Shown: positions 1 through 12,550, counted from the stretch's first letter. The stretch is DNA of 64,000 nt from Kribbibacterium absianum (GCF_030067705.1 NZ_JASJEX010000002.1:1-64000); one strand, 5' to 3'. Notes: generated from the letters alone by a model not told the origin. Made by a program: numbers and translations.

Positions 1-226
1 TCGTCCCCGGTTCCCCGGGGCGCCGGGTGCGCGGCGCGAGAAAGAACTATAGCCGGGCCCGCCGGGCCCGCGGCCGGGAAAGGCCGCGTTCACATTCTGT
101 TCACAAATCGGCAGGGGCGGGCAATCTATGAGAAGGTCTCTTAAACACTATATCCGCAGGTCAGGTGCCGTCTCGACTGTTCACTGACAGGCAATATTCA
201 GCCCACAAGTCTGTGGAGAGGAAGGC
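1..226. other. non-coding start of window
   Basis: I see no convincing coding frame here. The stretch contains GC-rich palindromes near 50-80 and a more AT-rich part around 90-215. It runs into the strong hairpin at 227-261, so it could be the 3' part of a plus-strand transcript or RNA whose beginning lies outside the window. I could not identify it. Confidence 0.3.
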
Positions 227-261
227 AAAAGGCCGGTCGCTCTCGATGCGACCGGCCTTTT
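227..261. terminator. bidirectional rho-independent terminator
   Basis: A perfect 10-bp stem (GGCCGGTCGC / GCGACCGGCC, loop of 7) is flanked by AAAA on the left and TTTT on the right, so it can end transcripts from both sides. On the minus strand it follows the mutase-like gene stop at 287 by about 25 bases. Confidence 0.85.
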
Positions 262-286
262 CCAGCTCGGTAGTGCTGTCTCTTGC

Positions 287-1687
287 CTAGAGATCGACCA
301 ACACGGACTTCAAGAGCTCAGATGCCCCCGCCAAGAGCGCGTCCCGCTTGTCCTTCGTGGGGCCCTCGGCGTAGATGCGCACGAGTGGCTGCGTCTCGCT
401 CGGGCGCACGAGCACCCACGAGTCGTCGGCGAACTGCGCGCGGATGCCGTCGGCGTGGCTCACGGCCACGGGATCCTCGGGAAAGAGCCCCTCGGCGTTG
501 ATCCCCGGCAACAGGTTGCGCAACACCTGAAAGCTGCCCGGATCCATGCGCACGTTTCGCTGACCGTACTCCATGACGCCGAGCTTCTCGTCGAGGCACG
601 CGACGAGCTGCGACAGCGACTTTCCCTCCATGGCCATGAGTTCCAGGAGCAAGAGCACGGTCACGAAGGCGTTGCGCTCGGGGTCGATGGCGGGAATGCA
701 GAGGCCGCCCAATCCGTCCCCGGAGGTGAGGACGTCCCCCTGGCGCGACTCCTCGAACGCCCAGGTGGGCCCGTTGGCCACCACGGTCAGGGGAAGGCCG
801 AGGCGCTCCGCCTGACGGCGGATCAACGTCGAGGTCGAGCGGGGGACCACGATGCGGCCCGTGAGCCCACGGTTCGCAGCGAGGTGGTAGATAAGCAGCG
901 CATGCAGCTTCGGAGTGGGCACGAGCACCCCCCGCTCGTCCACCGCCACCGCACGGTTGGACGGGCCGTCGATGCAGACGCCGAGGTCCACGTGCGTCTT
1001 GGCGACGGCCATCTCGCAGTCGTCCACCCAGGGCTCCGTCACCTCCGGGTGCAGCCCGCCGAAGTCCTCCCGAGCCTCTCCGTGAATCTCGATCGCGTCC
1101 ACGCCCATCACGCGGAGCAACTGCGCGGCGTACCCGCGCGCCGTACCGTGCATCGGGTCGACGACACAGCGCAGCCCGGCGCCGCCGATGAGCTCTCGGT
1201 CCACGGCGTCGGCGGCGGCATGCATGAACGGGGTGATGAAGTCCTGGCGCGTGAAGGGCGCGGAAGGCTTGGTCGCCTCGTGAGGGACGAGGTCCTCGAT
1301 CCTCTCGGCGACTTCCGGAGTGATGGCGGAGGAGTCGGCGTTGCGCACCCGCACGCCCAGATAGTCCGCGCTCCTATGGTCGCCGGTGAGCATGAGGGCG
1401 CCCACCGCCTTGTCGTCGCGGCGCGTCGCCAAGTTGAGGGCCGGCATGGGGCAGTAAATGTCCGAGACGCGAGCCTGGAGACCCCACCCGCCAAGCACGG
1501 AGCCCACAGCCTCGGCGAGCGACGCGCCGTCGCGCCGGGTGTCGTAGCCCACGTACACGTGGCCGCCCGGTCGCTCGTCGGCCCACATCGCCCCGACGGC
1601 GTCGGCGATTCTCAGCACGTTGGCCTCATTGAGGCCGTCGTCGTAGCGTGCGTACCACCCGTCATTGGTGAAACGTATATAGCGCAC
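287..1687 (-). CDS. phosphohexomutase-like protein, catalytically degenerate
   Basis: A 466-residue protein of the phosphoglucomutase/phosphomannomutase superfamily. The GTG start at 1687 has GGGAG eight bases upstream; open frame continuing upstream of it is antisense to galU. Family landmarks are recognisable but altered. The phosphoserine loop, normally TASHNP, is TGDHRS, which puts Asp103 at the catalytic serine. The metal loop, normally DGDxDR, is DGPSNR (240-245). The sugar-binding GExSGH motif is not evident near 313-326. The phosphate-binding loop is kept as RPSETQP (428-434). It follows galU by about 107 bp in the same direction. It is probably not a working mutase with the usual mechanism; a regulatory or ligand-binding role linked to sugar nucleotides is my inference. 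The fold call is confident, the function is not. Confidence 0.8.
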   Translation of the reverse strand: MRYIRFTNDGWYARYDDGLNEANVLRIADAVGAMWADERPGGHVYVGYDTRRDGASLAEAVGSVLGGWGLQARVSDIYCPMPALNLATRRDDKAVGALMLTGDHRSADYLGVRVRNADSSAITPEVAERIEDLVPHEATKPSAPFTRQDFITPFMHAAADAVDRELIGGAGLRCVVDPMHGTARGYAAQLLRVMGVDAIEIHGEAREDFGGLHPEVTEPWVDDCEMAVAKTHVDLGVCIDGPSNRAVAVDERGVLVPTPKLHALLIYHLAANRGLTGRIVVPRSTSTLIRRQAERLGLPLTVVANGPTWAFEESRQGDVLTSGDGLGGLCIPAIDPERNAFVTVLLLLELMAMEGKSLSQLVACLDEKLGVMEYGQRNVRMDPGSFQVLRNLLPGINAEGLFPEDPVAVSHADGIRAQFADDSWVLVRPSETQPLVRIYAEGPTKDKRDALLAGASELLKSVLVDL

Positions 1688-1794
1688 GGGACTCTCCCGA
1701 AGGGAACTCTCAAGGGTGTGACGCCACGTCGGCGCCCGCTCGCAGGGGCGCACGGACGGGGACACCGGGGCGGCTTGGTCCTTCCTTGAGCGTG

Positions 1795-2694
1795 TCACTG
1801 AACCGTGCAGGTGCCGCCCAGGGCCTCCTCGAAGCCGGCGCGCAGCTCCGGGTCCGCCAGGCACATGCGGGCGTTGGTGCCCGCCCAGGCGGCGGGCGTG
1901 CCGGTGTCGCAGCCCTCGCGGGGGTCGACGACGAGGGCGTACATGGGCTCCTCGGCCAGGAGGCGCTGGAGGGCGTCGGTGAGCTGGATCTCGCCGCCGG
2001 CGCCTGGGCGCTGGGTGCGGAGCAGCCCCATCACGCGCGGGGTGAGCAGGTAGCGGCCGACGATGAACAGGTTGGTGGGCGCCTCGTCGGGGTCCGGCTT
2101 CTCCACGAGGCCGGTGAGCCTGAGCACCGCGCCGGGCTCCTCCTCGCCGCGGGCGGCGCCGTCCGGGGAGGGCACCACGTCGCCGGCCACGATGCCGTAG
2201 CGGGAGACGTCCTCGTGGGGCACGGGCGCCACGGCGATCACCGAGCAGCCGCCGTGGGCGCGGGAGACCTCGGCCATGCGGACGCACATCTGGCGGTCGG
2301 GCACGAAGTAGTCGCCCAGGAGCACCAGGAAGGGCTCGTCGCCCACGGCGTCGGCGGCGCAGAGCACCGCGTGGCCGAGGCCGAGCGCCTCGTCCTGGTA
2401 GGCGAAGGAGACCGGCAGGTCCGCGGCGTCGCGCACCTCGGCGGCCTTGGCCTCCTTGCCGGTGGTGAGCAGGTGGGCCTCCAGGGACGGGTCCGGGGAG
2501 AAGTACTCCTCGATCTGGGGCTTCGCGTGGGAGTTCACGATGACCACGCCGTCCACGCAACCCGGCTCCAGGGCCTCCTCCACCACGTACTGGATCACCG
2601 GCTTGTCCACCACCGGCAGCAGCTCCTTGGGGCTGCACTTGGTGGCGGGGAGGAAGCGGGTGCCGAGGCCGGCGGCGGGGATGACTGCCTTCAT
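1795..2694 (-). CDS. galU: UTP--glucose-1-phosphate uridylyltransferase
   Basis: A 299-residue enzyme making UDP-glucose from UTP and glucose-1-phosphate, at the branch point to cell-surface polysaccharides and galactose use. The N-terminus has the nucleotidyltransferase signature GLGTRFLPATK followed by PKELLPVVDKP, typical of bacterial GalU, and the length is normal. The ATG at 2694 has an AAGGAG ribosome site. It is the first gene of a likely two-gene unit with the mutase-like gene downstream. In a standard pathway a phosphoglucomutase would supply its substrate, but the neighbour seems unable to do this chemistry, so glucose-1-phosphate must come from elsewhere, for example the glycogen phosphorylase in this window. 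Confidence 0.93.
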   Translation of the reverse strand: MKAVIPAAGLGTRFLPATKCSPKELLPVVDKPVIQYVVEEALEPGCVDGVVIVNSHAKPQIEEYFSPDPSLEAHLLTTGKEAKAAEVRDAADLPVSFAYQDEALGLGHAVLCAADAVGDEPFLVLLGDYFVPDRQMCVRMAEVSRAHGGCSVIAVAPVPHEDVSRYGIVAGDVVPSPDGAARGEEEPGAVLRLTGLVEKPDPDEAPTNLFIVGRYLLTPRVMGLLRTQRPGAGGEIQLTDALQRLLAEEPMYALVVDPREGCDTGTPAAWAGTNARMCLADPELRAGFEEALGGTCTVQ

Positions 2695-2856
2695 GGTGAC
2701 GGGCTCCTTACACGCGACAGGAACAGGCAGCCGACCATAGGACGGTTGCCGAACGGTTTCTCCCTCGATGCTAGCGATGGTGCCGAGAGGCCCAAAGGGG
2801 CTTCATTCAAACGACAGCTGTAGATGAGCTGATTGTAAGGTCCGGCGAGCCGCCCA

Positions 2857-3726
2857 TCAGGACGCGTCGCAGGCGTCACGCAGCGCGAGGGAGTGAGCGG
2901 GTGTCACCGGGCCGGACAGCCCTGCGGCCGTGGCGCCGGCGTCGTACAGGCGCCGCAGCGCAACGGCGCACTGCTCGGGCGCGACGGCGGCGACGTCCCC
3001 ACGAACCACCCAGCCGAGCCCGGCGTCGCGCACGCTCGGCGCGTCGCGCTCCGTGATGCCGAGGGCCTCGCTCAGGGGCGCCTCCACGCCGAGCGCGACC
3101 ACGTCCCCCGAGACCCGCCAAGCGCCGGGATCCGGGGCGGCCTCCCAGCCGTCGGTATCCGGCAGCAACACCACCGGGAGGCCGGGAGTCAGGGCCGCCA
3201 CTGCCCGGGCGGCGTCCTTTGGGGTCGCGACCCCGGCGAGCAACACGCCGTTGATGCCCAGGCATGCCGCCTCCGAGCTCAGCCGCCCGAGGCAGGCTGG
3301 GTCCTCGGTGCCAAGCCGCACGGCACCGAGCGAGAAAGGAGCGGCCGCGTGGGCGGCCAGCAAAGCACCCGTGACCAGAAGCCCCTCGGGGTCCACGCCC
3401 TCGTCGGAGACAAGGGCGTCCAGCGGCTCGAGCGTGTTGGCCACCACCACGTCCGCGCCCGATGCCACAGAGAGGGCATGGCACTGGGCCACCGTGTCCG
3501 GCTCGAACAGCGTCCACACGGCCGCCGGCGCATCGCCGGCAAGACCGGCCAGACGTTCTTCGAGCCCTGCAGAGAGCGTGAGGGGCGCCCCGTTGCCGCG
3601 AAGTCGCGCGACGAGCTCCGCCGTTGCCTGGACGCCGGCATCGGAATCGGCGTCCTCGCCATCAAGTTCCAGCCCTTCTATCAGGGCAGCCAGGCTCTCC
3701 TCGGGAGAAAGGGGGTCACTGGGCAT
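2857..3726 (-). CDS. homocysteine S-methyltransferase-like protein, degenerate
   Basis: A 289-residue protein starting at an ATG that overlaps the end of the upstream DtxR-type gene by 11 bases, which suggests translational coupling. The first 45 residues are acidic. Later stretches such as SGADVVVANTL and repeated GIN/GVLLAGV strands resemble the TIM barrel of homocysteine S-methyltransferases. The zinc-binding cysteine motifs of that family (a single Cys, then GGCC near the C-terminus) are absent, so I do not expect methyltransferase activity. Only two or three cysteines are present and none are clustered. The function is unknown. Coupling to a metalloregulator gene hints at a shared condition, not a shared pathway. 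Confidence 0.5.
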   Translation of the reverse strand: MPSDPLSPEESLAALIEGLELDGEDADSDAGVQATAELVARLRGNGAPLTLSAGLEERLAGLAGDAPAAVWTLFEPDTVAQCHALSVASGADVVVANTLEPLDALVSDEGVDPEGLLVTGALLAAHAAAPFSLGAVRLGTEDPACLGRLSSEAACLGINGVLLAGVATPKDAARAVAALTPGLPVVLLPDTDGWEAAPDPGAWRVSGDVVALGVEAPLSEALGITERDAPSVRDAGLGWVVRGDVAAVAPEQCAVALRRLYDAGATAAGLSGPVTPAHSLALRDACDAS

Positions 3727-4135
3727 CGGGCTCTCCGTGCTCGTGGGCCAGGTAGTCGCGCCACCGGGCCATGGTGTCGCGTGAGAGCGCGTGCTCCATG
3801 CGGCAGGCCTCGTCGTCCGCCGTCTCTGGGTCCACACCGAGATCCTCAATCAAAAAGTGCCGGAGCATCCGGTGGCAGTCCCACAGCAGCTGCGCGTACT
3901 CCTGGCCCTCGCGCGTGAGCGTGACGCGGCCGTAGCGGCTCTGCTCCACCAGGCCGCGGTCCTTGAGCGTGGTCAACGCCTTGTTGACGCTGGCCTTGGA
4001 GACACCGAGCAGCTCGGCCACGTCCACAGAGCGGACGGAGCCGGGCTCGGGATGCTGGAGCATGATGCGGTGAATGGCCTCGAGGTAGTCCTCGTTGGCC
4101 ATGGACAGCGTGTGGGTGCCAACGGTCGCTTCCAC
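3716..4135 (-). CDS. DtxR/MntR-family metal-dependent transcriptional regulator
   Basis: A 139-residue winged-helix repressor. The GTG start at 4135 has AAGGAGG five bases upstream; a Met 11 residues in (4102) is a weaker alternative. The helix-turn-helix spans roughly residues 30-65 (DVAELLGVSKASVNKAL), followed by the wing and the dimerisation helix with DEACRMEHALS. This keeps the Cys, Glu and His positions of the DtxR ancillary/primary site, Cys pointing to an iron-type (DtxR/IdeR) rather than an MntR-type site. The position of DtxR Glu83 appears to be Arg, so metal affinity may differ. There is no C-terminal SH3 domain. It lies 24 bp after murA and overlaps the next gene. Confidence 0.82.
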   Translation of the reverse strand: MEATVGTHTLSMANEDYLEAIHRIMLQHPEPGSVRSVDVAELLGVSKASVNKALTTLKDRGLVEQSRYGRVTLTREGQEYAQLLWDCHRMLRHFLIEDLGVDPETADDEACRMEHALSRDTMARWRDYLAHEHGEPDAQ

Positions 4136-4159
4136 AGGCGCCTCCTTGGGTGTGTGCGG

Positions 4160-5428
4160 CTACTCGTCGTCGACGGACACGCGCTCCACGCGCGCGCCGA
4201 GAGAGCACAGCTTGTCGACGAAGCCCTCGTAGCCCCGGTCGATGTGATGGATGCCGGACACTGTGGTGACACCGTCGGCCACAAGGCCGGCCATCACGAG
4301 CGCCGCGCCGCCGCGCAGGTCCGGGCTCATCACCGGCGCGCCCGAGAAGCCCTCGACGCCGTGCACGATGGCGTGGTGTCCCTCGATGACGATATCGGCG
4401 CCCATGCGGTTGAGCTCCGCCGCCAGCATGAAGCGGTTCTCGAACACGTTCTCCGTGATGATGGCGTCGCCGGCCGCGTTGGCGAGTAGCGTCATCGTCT
4501 GCGCCTGCATGTCCGTCGGAAAACCGGGGAACGGCAGCGTCTGGATGTCCGCCGGCTTGATGCGGCCCGGGCGGGAGACGCAGGCCCAGTCCTCGCCGCG
4601 CTCCACATCGAGGCCCATGGTCTCGAACTTCTTGAGCACGATGCCAAGGTGGTTGGGGTCGAACCCTGTCACCTTGACCGGCTCGCCCACGAGGCCGCCC
4701 ATCGCAAGGAACGTCCCCGCCTCGATGCGGTCGCCCACGACCCTGTGCTCCACCGGGTGCAGCTCGCCGACGCCGGTGACCTCGACGGTCGGGGTGCCGG
4801 CGCCCGTGATCGAGGCGCCCATCTCGTTGAGCATGTTCGCGAGGTCCACGATTTCCGGCTCGCGCGCGGCATTGTCGATGACCGTGGTGCCCTCGGCGTG
4901 GACGGAGGCCATGAGCAGGTTCTCCGTGGCGCCGACGCTCGGGAACTCGAGCGTGACCGTCGCGCCCTTGAGGCCGTTCGGGACGCTCGCGTGGATGTTG
5001 CCGTGGTCCACCTCGAAATGCACGCCGAGGGCCTCAAGGCCGAGGATGTGCATGTCGATCTTGCGGGCCCCGATGTTGCAGCCGCCCGGCATGGCAACGA
5101 CGGCCTTGCCGAAGCGCGCCAACAGGGGCCCGAGGACGGCGGTCGAGGCGCGCATCTTCGCCACCAGGTCGTAGGAGGTGACCCAGGAGTCCACGCCGGA
5201 GGTGTCGATCTCCAGCTCATGGGTGCCGAGCACCGTGACCCGGGCGCCGAGGTTCTCGATGACCTTGCCCATCGTGTGCACGTCGGAGATGTTGGGCACG
5301 TTGGTGAGACGGGTGACACCCGGGGCCATAAGGGTCGCGGCCATGAGTTTGAGGGCCGAGTTCTTGGCGCCCTCCACACGCACCTCGCCGGTGATGGGAT
5401 AGCCGCCTTCGATACGGATGACGTCCAA
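4160..5428 (-). CDS. murA: UDP-N-acetylglucosamine 1-carboxyvinyltransferase
   Basis: A 422-residue enzyme of the first committed step of peptidoglycan synthesis, transferring enolpyruvate from PEP to UDP-GlcNAc. I chose the TTG at 5428 (protein begins MDVIRIEGGYPITG) because GGAG sits six bases upstream and the length then matches the family. The longer frame upstream has no family match. The catalytic cysteine is Cys117 in MPGGCNIG, so the enzyme is of the fosfomycin-sensitive Cys type. Lys22 in EGAKNS is the usual substrate-binding residue. It lies downstream of atpC, a neighbourhood seen in other Actinobacteria, but a 276-bp gap with a large stem-loop separates them. Confidence 0.95.
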   Translation of the reverse strand: MDVIRIEGGYPITGEVRVEGAKNSALKLMAATLMAPGVTRLTNVPNISDVHTMGKVIENLGARVTVLGTHELEIDTSGVDSWVTSYDLVAKMRASTAVLGPLLARFGKAVVAMPGGCNIGARKIDMHILGLEALGVHFEVDHGNIHASVPNGLKGATVTLEFPSVGATENLLMASVHAEGTTVIDNAAREPEIVDLANMLNEMGASITGAGTPTVEVTGVGELHPVEHRVVGDRIEAGTFLAMGGLVGEPVKVTGFDPNHLGIVLKKFETMGLDVERGEDWACVSRPGRIKPADIQTLPFPGFPTDMQAQTMTLLANAAGDAIITENVFENRFMLAAELNRMGADIVIEGHHAIVHGVEGFSGAPVMSPDLRGGAALVMAGLVADGVTTVSGIHHIDRGYEGFVDKLCSLGARVERVSVDDE

Positions 5429-5620
5429 TGCACGCTCCAGGAGAAAGCCCGACACGGGCGATTGATTCACAGGTGCCACTGATTCTAGGCCAGCGAGCAC
5501 GGGCTGCAACGCGCCCGCCCGCGTCCGAGAAAAACCACGGCAACGCTGAATTCGGCGGAGGCTCAGAGCGGACGGCACCACCGGGTCGCCCGGCTCGGAT
5601 GCCGGCACGATGGCCAACGA

Positions 5621-5681
5621 CAAGGCGCCCGACGTCCCCGGGGCCGCGCTCTCTGCGGGTCGGGAATCGCCGGGCGCCTTG
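5621..5681 (-). terminator. large stem-loop after atpC
   Basis: An 11-bp perfect stem (CAAGGCGCCCG / CGGGCGCCTTG) with a 39-base loop begins 24 bases past the atpC stop. On the minus strand it has no strong U-run, so it may be a processing or attenuation structure rather than a simple terminator. It separates the ATP synthase operon from murA. Confidence 0.5.
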
Positions 5682-5704
5682 CTCGCACCGTCGATTGGGC
5701 AGCG

Positions 5705-6136
5705 TTACTGCTTGCCCCACTTGTCGTTCTCGGCCAGCAAGAGGTCACACCACGCGATCTTGCTGTCGAAGTACGCACGGCGCGAGTCGCCCTTGGGCAG
5801 CTTATCGAGCTCCACCTGGGCCTCCGCCTTCGTGCGCTCCACGTCGTCCGGGTAGATGTCGTTGATGTCGCGGGCGTGGTCGGCCAGCACGATCACGTTG
5901 TCCCCGGTGATCTCGGCGTACCCGCCGCTGACCACGATGCGCTGCTGGGTCGCACCTTCCTCGTCCGGGTCATGGTTGATGCGCACCACGCCGTCACCGA
6001 GCGCGCACACCTCCCGGGCATGCCCGGGCAGGACGCCCAGCTCGCCGGAATGGGCGATCAGCACGAGCGAGTTGGCCTCGCCCTCGTGCATCAGCCGATC
6101 CGGGCGCACGATCTGGTAGCTGATCTTCCCTGCCAC
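5705..6136 (-). CDS. atpC: ATP synthase epsilon subunit
   Basis: A 143-residue central-stalk subunit of F1. It couples rotor movement to the catalytic head and can inhibit ATP hydrolysis. The N-terminal beta-barrel carries the family pattern of LVLIAHSGELGVLPGHA (about residues 24-40). The C-terminal helical hairpin around 100-143 is rich in Lys and Asp. It is the last gene of the atp operon, 6 bp after atpD. The length is normal. Confidence 0.94.
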   Translation of the reverse strand: MAGKISYQIVRPDRLMHEGEANSLVLIAHSGELGVLPGHAREVCALGDGVVRINHDPDEEGATQQRIVVSGGYAEITGDNVIVLADHARDINDIYPDDVERTKAEAQVELDKLPKGDSRRAYFDSKIAWCDLLLAENDKWGKQ

Positions 6137-6142
6137 GGCGGC

Positions 6143-8558
<2,416 letters not shown>

Positions 8559-8561
8559 GGC

Positions 8562-10247
<1,686 letters not shown>

Positions 10248-10250
10248 TGC

Positions 10251-10715
10251 TCACTCGCCTCCCTTTTCCTTGAGCACCCGTCGAGCGTTCTCGAGCTGGG
10301 TGCGTACCGACGCGTCGCGGCGCTCGCCGCGCGCGTTGAAGATGATCCCACCGATGATGGACGGGTCCACATGCTCCACCACGTACACCGGCTTGTCGTA
10401 CTCGAGCTGCAGAAACTCGGTGACCTCGTCGCGCAGCTCGTCGTCCAGCGGGATCGCGGTGGTCACGTCCACGGCGATCACGTCGGTCTCCGCGTGGAAG
10501 AGGTCCGAGTAGCGTTCCGCGATCTCTGGCAGGAGGCTCTCGTCGCCCTCCTCGAGCATCACCTTGAGCGTGTCCGAGACCTCGCCGAGCACGAAGGCGA
10601 GGCCCTGCAGGGCGCGCAGGTCGCTCTTCTCGCGGCCCTCGGCCTTTGCGGCCTCGAGCAGCGTCCGGGCGTAGGTCTCGACCTTCTGGTCCTGGATGCG
10701 GCTATTGGTTGCCAT
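10251..10715 (-). CDS. atpH: ATP synthase delta subunit
   Basis: A 154-residue peripheral-stalk subunit joining the top of F1 to subunit b, slightly shorter than the usual 170-180. The family features are the N-terminal helical bundle starting YARTLLEAAKAEG and the C-terminal DPSIIGGIIFNARGERRDASVRTQLE, the conserved delta signature. The start overlaps the end of atpF by 14 bases. The ribosome site GGAGACGCC precedes the ATG. Confidence 0.93.
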   Translation of the reverse strand: MATNSRIQDQKVETYARTLLEAAKAEGREKSDLRALQGLAFVLGEVSDTLKVMLEEGDESLLPEIAERYSDLFHAETDVIAVDVTTAIPLDDELRDEVTEFLQLEYDKPVYVVEHVDPSIIGGIIFNARGERRDASVRTQLENARRVLKEKGGE

Positions 10716-11334
10716 TGGCGTCTCCCGCCTTGGGGTCGCCGGCGTTGCCGGCCTCGGCGAGCGCGCGCTCGATGAGGCGCCTTTGCGTTTCCACGTCGAG
10801 GTTCTCGCCGATGATCTTACCGGCGAGGGCGACGGCGAGGTCCGCGGCCTGGTCCGTGAGCTCGGCCATCGCAGCGTGGCTCTCGGCGGCGATGTTCTCG
10901 CGGTTCTTGGCCGCGATGCGCTTGGCCTCGCCGTTGGCCTGCTCGATGATCTGGGCCTTCGACGCCTCGGCCTGCTTCTTGGCGTCGGCGATGATGTCGT
11001 CGGCCTGGGCCTGCGCGTCGTCGATGGTGGCCTCGGCCCGCTTCAGGGCCTTGGCGGCGTCCACCTTGGCCTGCTCGGCCGCGTCCATGTTGTCCTGGAT
11101 CGTCTTCTGGCGCGTGTCGAGGGTCTTGAGCACGCTCGGCCAGATGAACTTGGCCAAGATGACCCAGATCACGATGAACGCGACGAGCGCCGGGACGAAC
11201 TCCGCCGGCTTAGGGATCAAGACATCGAACGCCGAGACCTCTGCCATGGCGGGGGCCGGGGTCATCGCGAGTGCGAACGCCCCTGCTCCGACCAAGGCGA
11301 GAGCGCCGGCGCGCCCCCGAGAGCGTGTGTTCAT
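10702..11334 (-). CDS. atpF: ATP synthase b subunit with signal-peptide-like N-terminus
   Basis: A 210-residue peripheral-stalk subunit. The ATG at 11334 has GGAGG ten bases upstream. The usual b-subunit membrane anchor (FVPALVAFIVIWVILAKFIWP) is preceded by a separate stretch, basic then hydrophobic, ending in PAPAMAEV, which looks like a cleavable signal peptide. The long amphipathic coiled-coil (about residues 75-190) is rich in Ala, Asp, Lys and Glu as expected. It sits between atpE and atpH. The extra N-terminal segment is unusual and is noted as a finding. Confidence 0.93.
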   Translation of the reverse strand: MNTRSRGRAGALALVGAGAFALAMTPAPAMAEVSAFDVLIPKPAEFVPALVAFIVIWVILAKFIWPSVLKTLDTRQKTIQDNMDAAEQAKVDAAKALKRAEATIDDAQAQADDIIADAKKQAEASKAQIIEQANGEAKRIAAKNRENIAAESHAAMAELTDQAADLAVALAGKIIGENLDVETQRRLIERALAEAGNAGDPKAGDANGNQ

Positions 11335-11434
11335 GGCACGAACCTCCAACGTGCGGATGAATAGAACGTGAGCCGGCGACCGACGCCTCCACGGACGTGC
11401 CAGCTCTTAGGTGCCGTGCTCCGGCCGATGGTGC

Positions 11435-11626
11435 CTAGCCGAGCAGGGCGACGACGAAGCCGATGAGCGCCAGGGCCTCGACGAACGCGGACGCCAGAAT
11501 GAAGACCGTGAACAGACGACCCTGGACCTCCGGCTGACGAGCCATGGACGTCGTCGCGCCGTACGCCGCGATGCCAATGCCGAGACCTGCGCCGATGACG
11601 CCGATGCCGTAACCGATGACTCCCAC
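11435..11626 (-). CDS. atpE: ATP synthase c subunit
   Basis: A 63-residue two-helix proteolipid that forms the rotor ring. The GTG start at 11626 has AAGGAGG five bases upstream. The polar loop is ARQPE and the ion-carrying glutamate is in FVEALALIGF. The helix-1 position that is Gln in sodium-dependent c subunits is Ile here, and the residues after the glutamate are Ala-Leu rather than Ser/Thr, so the ring most likely carries protons. The protein is short, lacking the N-terminal residues found in many homologues. Confidence 0.95.
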   Translation of the reverse strand: MGVIGYGIGVIGAGLGIGIAAYGATTSMARQPEVQGRLFTVFILASAFVEALALIGFVVALLG

Positions 11627-11732
11627 GATTCCTCCTTCGTCGCGGCCGTTCCCTTGCTCGGCCGCTTGCTTGCTTATGGGATCCTGCTATGCACAAGGGC
11701 CTGATGCGCCCCGGTGTCCCTTAGTCCCGCAC

Positions 11733-11746
11733 GCGGGTATACCCGC
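11733..11746. repeat. short palindrome before the atpB stop
   Basis: A perfect 14-bp palindrome, GCGGGTATACCCGC, lies 4 bases past the atpB stop codon in the 124-bp atpB-atpE gap. It could form a small mRNA hairpin that sets the high atpE expression often seen in atp operons. This role is inference. Confidence 0.35.
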
Positions 11747-11749
11747 TTC

Positions 11750-12550
11750 TTACTCGTCCTCCTCGGCCAGCTGGATATAGACGGCCGAGAGCAGGGAGAA
11801 GACGTAGGCCTGAATCACGGCCACAAGCATCTCCACCGCGTAGATGGCAATCAGAACGAGCAGCCAGAGCAGCGATATGCCGGCGCCCGTGAAGGCCTCC
11901 AGCGTGACGCCCTGGGCGAAGCGCGAGATGAAGAGCGATGCGAGGATCGCGAACGTGCCCATGACCACGTGCCCGGCGAACATGTTGCAGAACAGACGCA
12001 CGGAGAGCGTGACCAGGCGCAGGAACGTGGAGAAGAGCTCGATGAGCCAGACGACCCAGTCGATGGGGAACGGCACCCCCTTGGGCTTAAGGCTCTTGAT
12101 GTAGCCCCAGCCGCCCTCCTTCTTCACGCCCACGTAAATGAAGTAGATGAACGAGATCAGCGCGAGGGCGACGGTGACGCCCATGGTGCCGGTGCCCGGG
12201 TGCATGCCGGGGATCACGCCCATGAGATTGTTGATGAGGATGAAGAAGAACACCGTGGCGATGAACGGGAAGTGCTGGCGCCAGGTCTTGGGCAGCATGT
12301 CCTCCACGAGGTCCTTGCGGCAGAACTCGATGACGTACTCGACGCCGTTGACGAAGCGGCCCTGCGGCACGAGGCTCGCGGCCTGCTTCTTCTTGAAGAC
12401 GAACAGCACGACGGCCATGATCGCCACGGCGATGAACATGAAGAACGTGTACTGCGTGATGCCGAAGTTCGTGTCACCCACGACCGGGGTGGCGATGAAG
12501 CTCTCGACGAGCTCGTTCACTTCCTCAGGAAGCGCATCAAACTCTGGCAC
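11750..12550 (-). CDS. atpB: ATP synthase a subunit
   Basis: A 266-residue integral membrane Fo subunit forming the ion half-channels against the c ring. The GTG start has AAAGGAGG upstream. The conserved transmembrane helix with the essential arginine is seen in the stretch ending TLSVRLFCNMFAGHVVMG (about residues 175-195), where Arg sits in SVRLFCN. Helices cover most of the protein. An intact Arg together with a c-ring Glu supports a working proton path. Confidence 0.95.
   Translation of the reverse strand: MPEFDALPEEVNELVESFIATPVVGDTNFGITQYTFFMFIAVAIMAVVLFVFKKKQAASLVPQGRFVNGVEYVIEFCRKDLVEDMLPKTWRQHFPFIATVFFFILINNLMGVIPGMHPGTGTMGVTVALALISFIYFIYVGVKKEGGWGYIKSLKPKGVPFPIDWVVWLIELFSTFLRLVTLSVRLFCNMFAGHVVMGTFAILASLFISRFAQGVTLEAFTGAGISLLWLLVLIAIYAVEMLVAVIQAYVFSLLSAVYIQLAEEDE

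Noticed and set aside
11435-11626. Sodium-type ATP synthase
   Set aside because: The c-subunit position that is Gln in sodium rings is Ile and no Ser/Thr follows the ion-binding Glu, so proton coupling is more likely.
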